Positions 9,001 to 9,070 of a stretch of 9,070 nt of DNA are shown here, in pieces (position 1 is the stretch's first letter; every line of letters starts with the position of its first letter). The translations under genes and the position numbers were made by a program. The notes below the pieces were generated by a model. That model saw only the letters and a program-made list of their open reading frames with translations. It did not search any database and was not told the origin of the DNA. Where the stretch lies: contig DCGI01000027.1 in the NCBI GenBank assembly GCA_002315475.1, forward strand, positions 1 through 9,070. The letters are read 5' to 3'. The stretch is from Christensenella sp. UBA1782. Lineage in GTDB: Bacteria; Bacillota; Clostridia; Christensenellales; DTU072.

Positions 9001-9070
9001 CTCGGTAGTCAGGATGACAATGCGCCGATTTACGTGAACACGAGAATTTCAAACCAAAGTGCAGTAGATA
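1..9070 (+). CDS. Giant Ig-like repeat / beta-helix surface protein, internal fragment (partial at both ends)
   Basis: Frame 1 is open for the entire window, 3,023 codons, with neither start nor stop, so this is the middle of a gene longer than 9 kb. The first in-frame ATG (base 16) is not a start: it sits in an Ig-boundary linker (IRMDTDAP) that has counterparts inside the protein (FMDTEAP, IKMDNSVP). The order is about 13 Ig-like units (residues 6-2423) interrupted by three 70-residue LP repeats (1262-1563), an acidic Tyr-rich region (2424-2664), five YY repeats (2665-2854), and the start of a beta-helix (2855 onward). Composition is rich in Thr, Ser, Asn, Gly and Tyr, with only about 16 Cys, typical of exported bacterial repeat proteins. 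I see no membrane segment, LPxTG motif or catalytic motif; signal peptide and anchor would lie outside. A role in adhesion or as a surface scaffold is inferred from architecture alone. I recognise no named gene. Confidence 0.93.
16..363 (+). other. Ig-like unit 1 (residues 6-121)
   Basis: This is one of the clearest Ig-like units. It opens with the boundary DTDAP (residues 7-11), followed by alternating beta-strand residues (NVSVSL). The core has W24, then FTVTAND and TSG (41-43). It closes with FVAVDNAGN (residues 106-114), the F-G strand signature seen in many bacterial Ig-like repeats. The five residues before it (GKYIR) resemble the tails of other units here, so the Ig-like chain continues upstream of the window. 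Cys44 and Cys72 fall in this unit and could pair. Confidence 0.75.
364..867 (+). other. Ig-like unit 2, Ser/Thr/Gly-rich (residues 122-289)
   Basis: The unit lies between the VDNAGN closing motif of unit 1 and the next DNTAP boundary. It lacks a clean D-x-x-A-P opening and is long for an Ig-like domain (about 168 residues), so it may be two degenerate units. It has W162-like spacing absent but a YWTG segment (residues 146-149) and a closing YSFTYTGNNGN segment (270-280) standing where the other units carry DNAGN. It is exceptionally rich in Ser, Thr and Gly (for example ASTGTGTATKT, 247-257). Cys158 and Cys194 could pair. Confidence 0.55.
868..1431 (+). other. Ig-like unit 3 (residues 290-477)
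   Basis: The unit opens with IDNTAPDLTL (residues 290-299). Its core is W344-Y-A-L-F-Q-V-G-D352-S-H-S-G356, matching the W ... V-x-D-x-x-SG pattern of the other units. It closes with VTIGDFVGN (residues 458-466), a variant of the xDNAGN ending, then TTTKTVAVNYD. At about 188 residues it is longer than a typical 85-100-residue bacterial Ig domain, because of an Asn/Ser-rich insertion around residues 359-395. Confidence 0.65.
1432..1878 (+). other. Ig-like unit 4, divergent (residues 478-626)
   Basis: This is a divergent unit between the tail of unit 3 and the boundary DNVGP. The core W534-S-K-K-K-V-V-V-R-F fits the W-then-beta-strand pattern. The D-x-x-SG motif is replaced by KPSVSSPIVGL, and no AGN ending is present. 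Cys569 and Cys588 are only 19 residues apart and could form a disulfide if the protein is exported. The Ig-like call rests mainly on position and core pattern. Confidence 0.5.
1879..2385 (+). other. Ig-like unit 5 (residues 627-795)
   Basis: The opening boundary is DNVGPNITGYFF (residues 627-638). The core is strongly conserved: W699-T-G-Q-N-V-Y-M-Y-F-V-L-N-D712, then MSGSGVKSV (717-725). It closes with YSITAYDNAGN (residues 762-772), the canonical ending. A Ser/Thr-rich spacer (KSTTGTILLTLPYV) leads to the next boundary. There are no cysteines. With unit 1 and unit 9 this is among the best examples of the repeat in the window. Confidence 0.72.
2386..2973 (+). other. Ig-like unit 6, degenerate and enlarged (residues 796-991)
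   Basis: The unit opens with VDTTGPFVKLVD (residues 795-806) and ends just before LDRGSP (991-996), the next boundary. The W core motif is missing; VSIDLNAFSGKSGYRIF (861-877) takes its place. The second half contains TYNYNGTQTVSINADTVSGYFDF, which alternates like beta strands, and no AGN closing motif. At about 196 residues it may hold one Ig-like domain plus an unassigned insertion. Confidence 0.5.
2974..3519 (+). other. Ig-like unit 7 (residues 992-1173)
   Basis: The unit opens at DRGSPVYYKDM (residues 992-1002). Its core is W1027 followed by NVDVYLCVDDSLSGVAGVY (1039-1057), an excellent match to the V-x-V-x-x-x-D-x-x-SGV pattern. It closes with LSLYAQDNVGN (1152-1162), a variant of DNAGN. 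The lone Cys1045 sits in a core strand. The unit is about 182 residues, again longer than a minimal Ig domain. Confidence 0.65.
3520..3783 (+). other. Ig-like unit 8, N-terminal part (residues 1174-1261)
   Basis: An Ig-like core is visible: NQAVTVTVTSLFGDSGFGYLT places V-x-V-x-V strands and D1230-S-G in the usual order. The expected closing hairpin does not follow at once. The chain passes instead into the first LP repeat through QSYYDEYNNKILTTPTV. A similar Tyr-rich leader (ADVYYNSVYKIGSYTVT, 1361-1377) precedes the second LP repeat, so this tail probably belongs to the repeat module. Confidence 0.5.
3784..3993 (+). repeat. LP repeat, copy A (70 residues, 1262-1331)
   Basis: This is the first of three diverged copies of a 70-residue unit. 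Shared features are V-x-L-P at the start, then NG-x-LRFS near position 13, TVTSDVY near position 27, LTLSV in the middle and W-V-V-N-G-K-K near the end. Copy A is closest to copy B in the first half. The segment GVLRFSWQNASG resembles the closing Y-x-F-x-x-x-NAGN hairpin of the Ig-like units, so these may be strongly degenerate Ig domains and not a new fold. No family is recognised. Confidence 0.6.
4150..4359 (+). repeat. LP repeat, copy B (70 residues, 1384-1453)
   Basis: This second copy starts 366 bases (122 residues) after copy A. It has VTLP, then NNGGYLRISYKNTSGSTVTYDVY, which matches copy A at most positions (NHNGVLRFSWQNASGTTVTSDVY). The second half is more diverged: AKIAIKNNCWYINDKKLFY against LTLSV ... 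YYWVVNGKKAV in copy A. The intervening leader (about 1341-1383) contains RYAFWVSQLSNGRTTSADVYY. Confidence 0.6.
4480..4689 (+). repeat. LP repeat, copy C (70 residues, 1494-1563)
   Basis: This is the third and most diverged copy, 330 bases (110 residues) after copy B. LNLPDM matches the LP opening, MVSDVLL matches TVTSDVY, YGNLNLSTS matches DGSLTLSV, and KYSLLVNGVVAYCV matches SYYWVVNGKKAV. All three copies keep the same 70-residue length, which supports common descent. A leader with YGYFINHTDTAIRFYIGEDG precedes it. Cys1525 and Cys1562 lie within this copy. Confidence 0.5.
4690..4980 (+). other. Ig-like closing segment after the LP repeats (residues 1564-1660)
   Basis: This connects the last LP repeat to the next clear boundary (FMDTEAP). 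It contains beta-strand patterns VKVQFATDD and YKVTLTMKFND (about 1600-1612), consistent with the end of an Ig-like unit. It could be the second half of unit 8 separated by the repeat insertion, or a separate degenerate unit. The AGN closing motif is absent. Confidence 0.4.
4981..5343 (+). other. Ig-like unit 9 (residues 1661-1781)
   Basis: This is a compact, canonical unit of 121 residues. DTEAPTITLSS (1661-1671) opens it. The core is W1677-T-K-S-E-K-L-L-N-C-T-V-K-D1690-S-L-S-G1694, the full W ... V-x-D-x-x-SG pattern. YTVIAVDKAGNRAEY (1762-1776) closes it. It is the best single query for a family search with this protein. Confidence 0.75.
5344..5901 (+). other. Ig-like unit 10 (residues 1782-1967)
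   Basis: The opening IDTTSAEMSNIQLY (1782-1795) has Ala-Glu where the other boundaries have A-P. The core is W1812-S-S-K-A-V-K-L-V-A-D-V, then GESG (1826-1829). There is no AGN closing; the end is the linker YVGYIKV before the boundary VDKVVP. It is about 186 residues long, rich in Lys and Asp compared with units 1-3. Confidence 0.6.
5902..6432 (+). other. Ig-like unit 11 (residues 1968-2144)
   Basis: The unit opens with VDKVVPTIDNLKVY (1968-1981). The core W2010-V-N-N-T-V-R-I-T-F-Q-I matches the W-plus-strand pattern, with D-x-x-SG lost. The middle holds a Lys/Asp-rich segment (YKKWYRINPATDKIEEYKNG, about 2058-2077). The closing strand is RYQFYVESGAGLKSTVY (2120-2136), where SGAG stands in for DNAG. 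Confidence 0.6.
6433..6876 (+). other. Ig-like unit 12 (residues 2145-2292)
   Basis: The opening VNVPDISINM (2145-2154) is a variant boundary. The core is NSIIVKMSVGNIGYSGASVKMQYKG, giving the V-x-M ... SG-x-x-V pattern, with the usual Trp replaced by Tyr. It ends with EYEVAFQVEENAVT, where the AGN motif is lost, then a charged linker with HKHKE (2282-2286) leading to MDNSVP. No cysteines. Confidence 0.58.
6877..7269 (+). other. Ig-like unit 13, last of the array (residues 2293-2423)
   Basis: The unit opens with MDNSVPILTV (2293-2302). The core AMAINFAIGYVEYSTESKKW is followed by IHLKYSSDDGDTWD, a strand-turn pattern seen in this repeat type. It closes with ISYYFAVYSDAGYSSGKY (2391-2408), in which SDAGY replaces DNAGN. 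After it the D-x-x-A-P / AGN periodicity stops. Confidence 0.62.
7270..7992 (+). other. Unassigned acidic, Tyr-rich region (residues 2424-2664)
   Basis: No family is recognised. The region is rich in Asp, Glu, Tyr and Phe and has no cysteine. It begins with a short helical-looking stretch after DFDGDN (IVESAITKLQKALNG, 2454-2468), a rarity in this beta-rich protein. Strand-like segments follow, such as YQFKFYGGVDVNIYMYFG (2602-2619). It may be a single globular domain linking the Ig-like chain to the C-terminal repeats, but that is inference. Confidence 0.45.
7993..8562 (+). repeat. Five YY hairpin-like short repeats (residues 2665-2854)
   Basis: Five related segments start with a charged residue, one residue, then Tyr-Tyr or Tyr-Phe: KEYYMMQDDNSF (bases 7993 on), KDYYHYNDTTGKY (8191), KTYYVRNNNGDF (8326), KTYFYVNNEEEF (8455) and DVYYQYRDDNS (8503). 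Each has a strand, a polar Asn/Asp/Gly turn and a second strand, so a beta-hairpin is likely. Spacing is irregular (about 16 to 66 residues). The pattern resembles short G-x-x-Y-Y-V-K ... G-x-Y repeats found in some Bacillota surface and phage tail proteins. Homology to these is unproven. Confidence 0.5.
8563..9070 (+). other. Beta-helix / GLUG-like domain, N-terminal part (residue 2855 to window end)
   Basis: The stretch follows the usual opening of bacterial right-handed beta-helix repeat domains. VTFRLQSNMTIG (2857-2868) is the first strand, IDGNGKVLTL (2881-2890) the next coil, then FGLFETVAGTVKNLEIKL (2916-2933), VGLFAQTI ... LSNIVVSGDI (2948-2970) and IGAFAAKV (2983-2990). The G-(L/A)-F ... 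G-x-(V/I)-K-N-L/N-I-x-V alternation is characteristic of GLUG-type repeats in large adhesin-like proteins. The domain is cut by the window edge, so its length and what follows (anchor, dockerin or other) are unknown. Confidence 0.68.

Overview
The whole 9,070-base window is the interior of one giant gene on the + strand. Frame 1 stays open from base 1 to base 9069 (3,023 codons plus one spare base). I translated it line by line and found no stop codon, no credible start and no intergenic gap. The protein therefore runs past both edges of the window. Every shorter open frame on either strand is a shadow of it. I see no RNA gene, mobile element, CRISPR array, promoter, terminator or second gene.

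The protein looks like a very large secreted or surface-attached bacterial protein built from beta-rich repeats. From about residue 6 to 2423 it is a chain of about 13 degenerate Ig-like units. They are recognisable by recurring boundaries of the type D-x-x-(A/V/G)-P, for example DTDAP, DNTAP, DTTGP, DTEAP and DNSVP. Many have an internal W ... V-x-V ... D-x-x-SG core, and several have a closing (V/Y)D(N/K)AGN motif. The chain is broken at about 3784-4689 by three copies of a 70-residue repeat opening with LP, which I cannot assign to a family. After the Ig-like chain comes an acidic, Tyr-rich unassigned stretch (about residues 2424-2664). Next are five short Tyr-Tyr hairpin-like repeats (about 2665-2854). 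From about residue 2855 a right-handed beta-helix/GLUG-like domain starts and continues past the window end.

Organism: the standard genetic code, the mid-range GC content judged by eye, the absence of introns and the domain style suggest an uncultured anaerobic Bacillota (Clostridia, perhaps the Christensenellales side). This is inference only, because no taxonomic marker gene is present. A role in adhesion, matrix formation or carbohydrate/host surface contact is plausible from the architecture, but no catalytic or ligand-binding site is visible. The signal peptide and cell-wall anchor, if they exist, lie outside the window.
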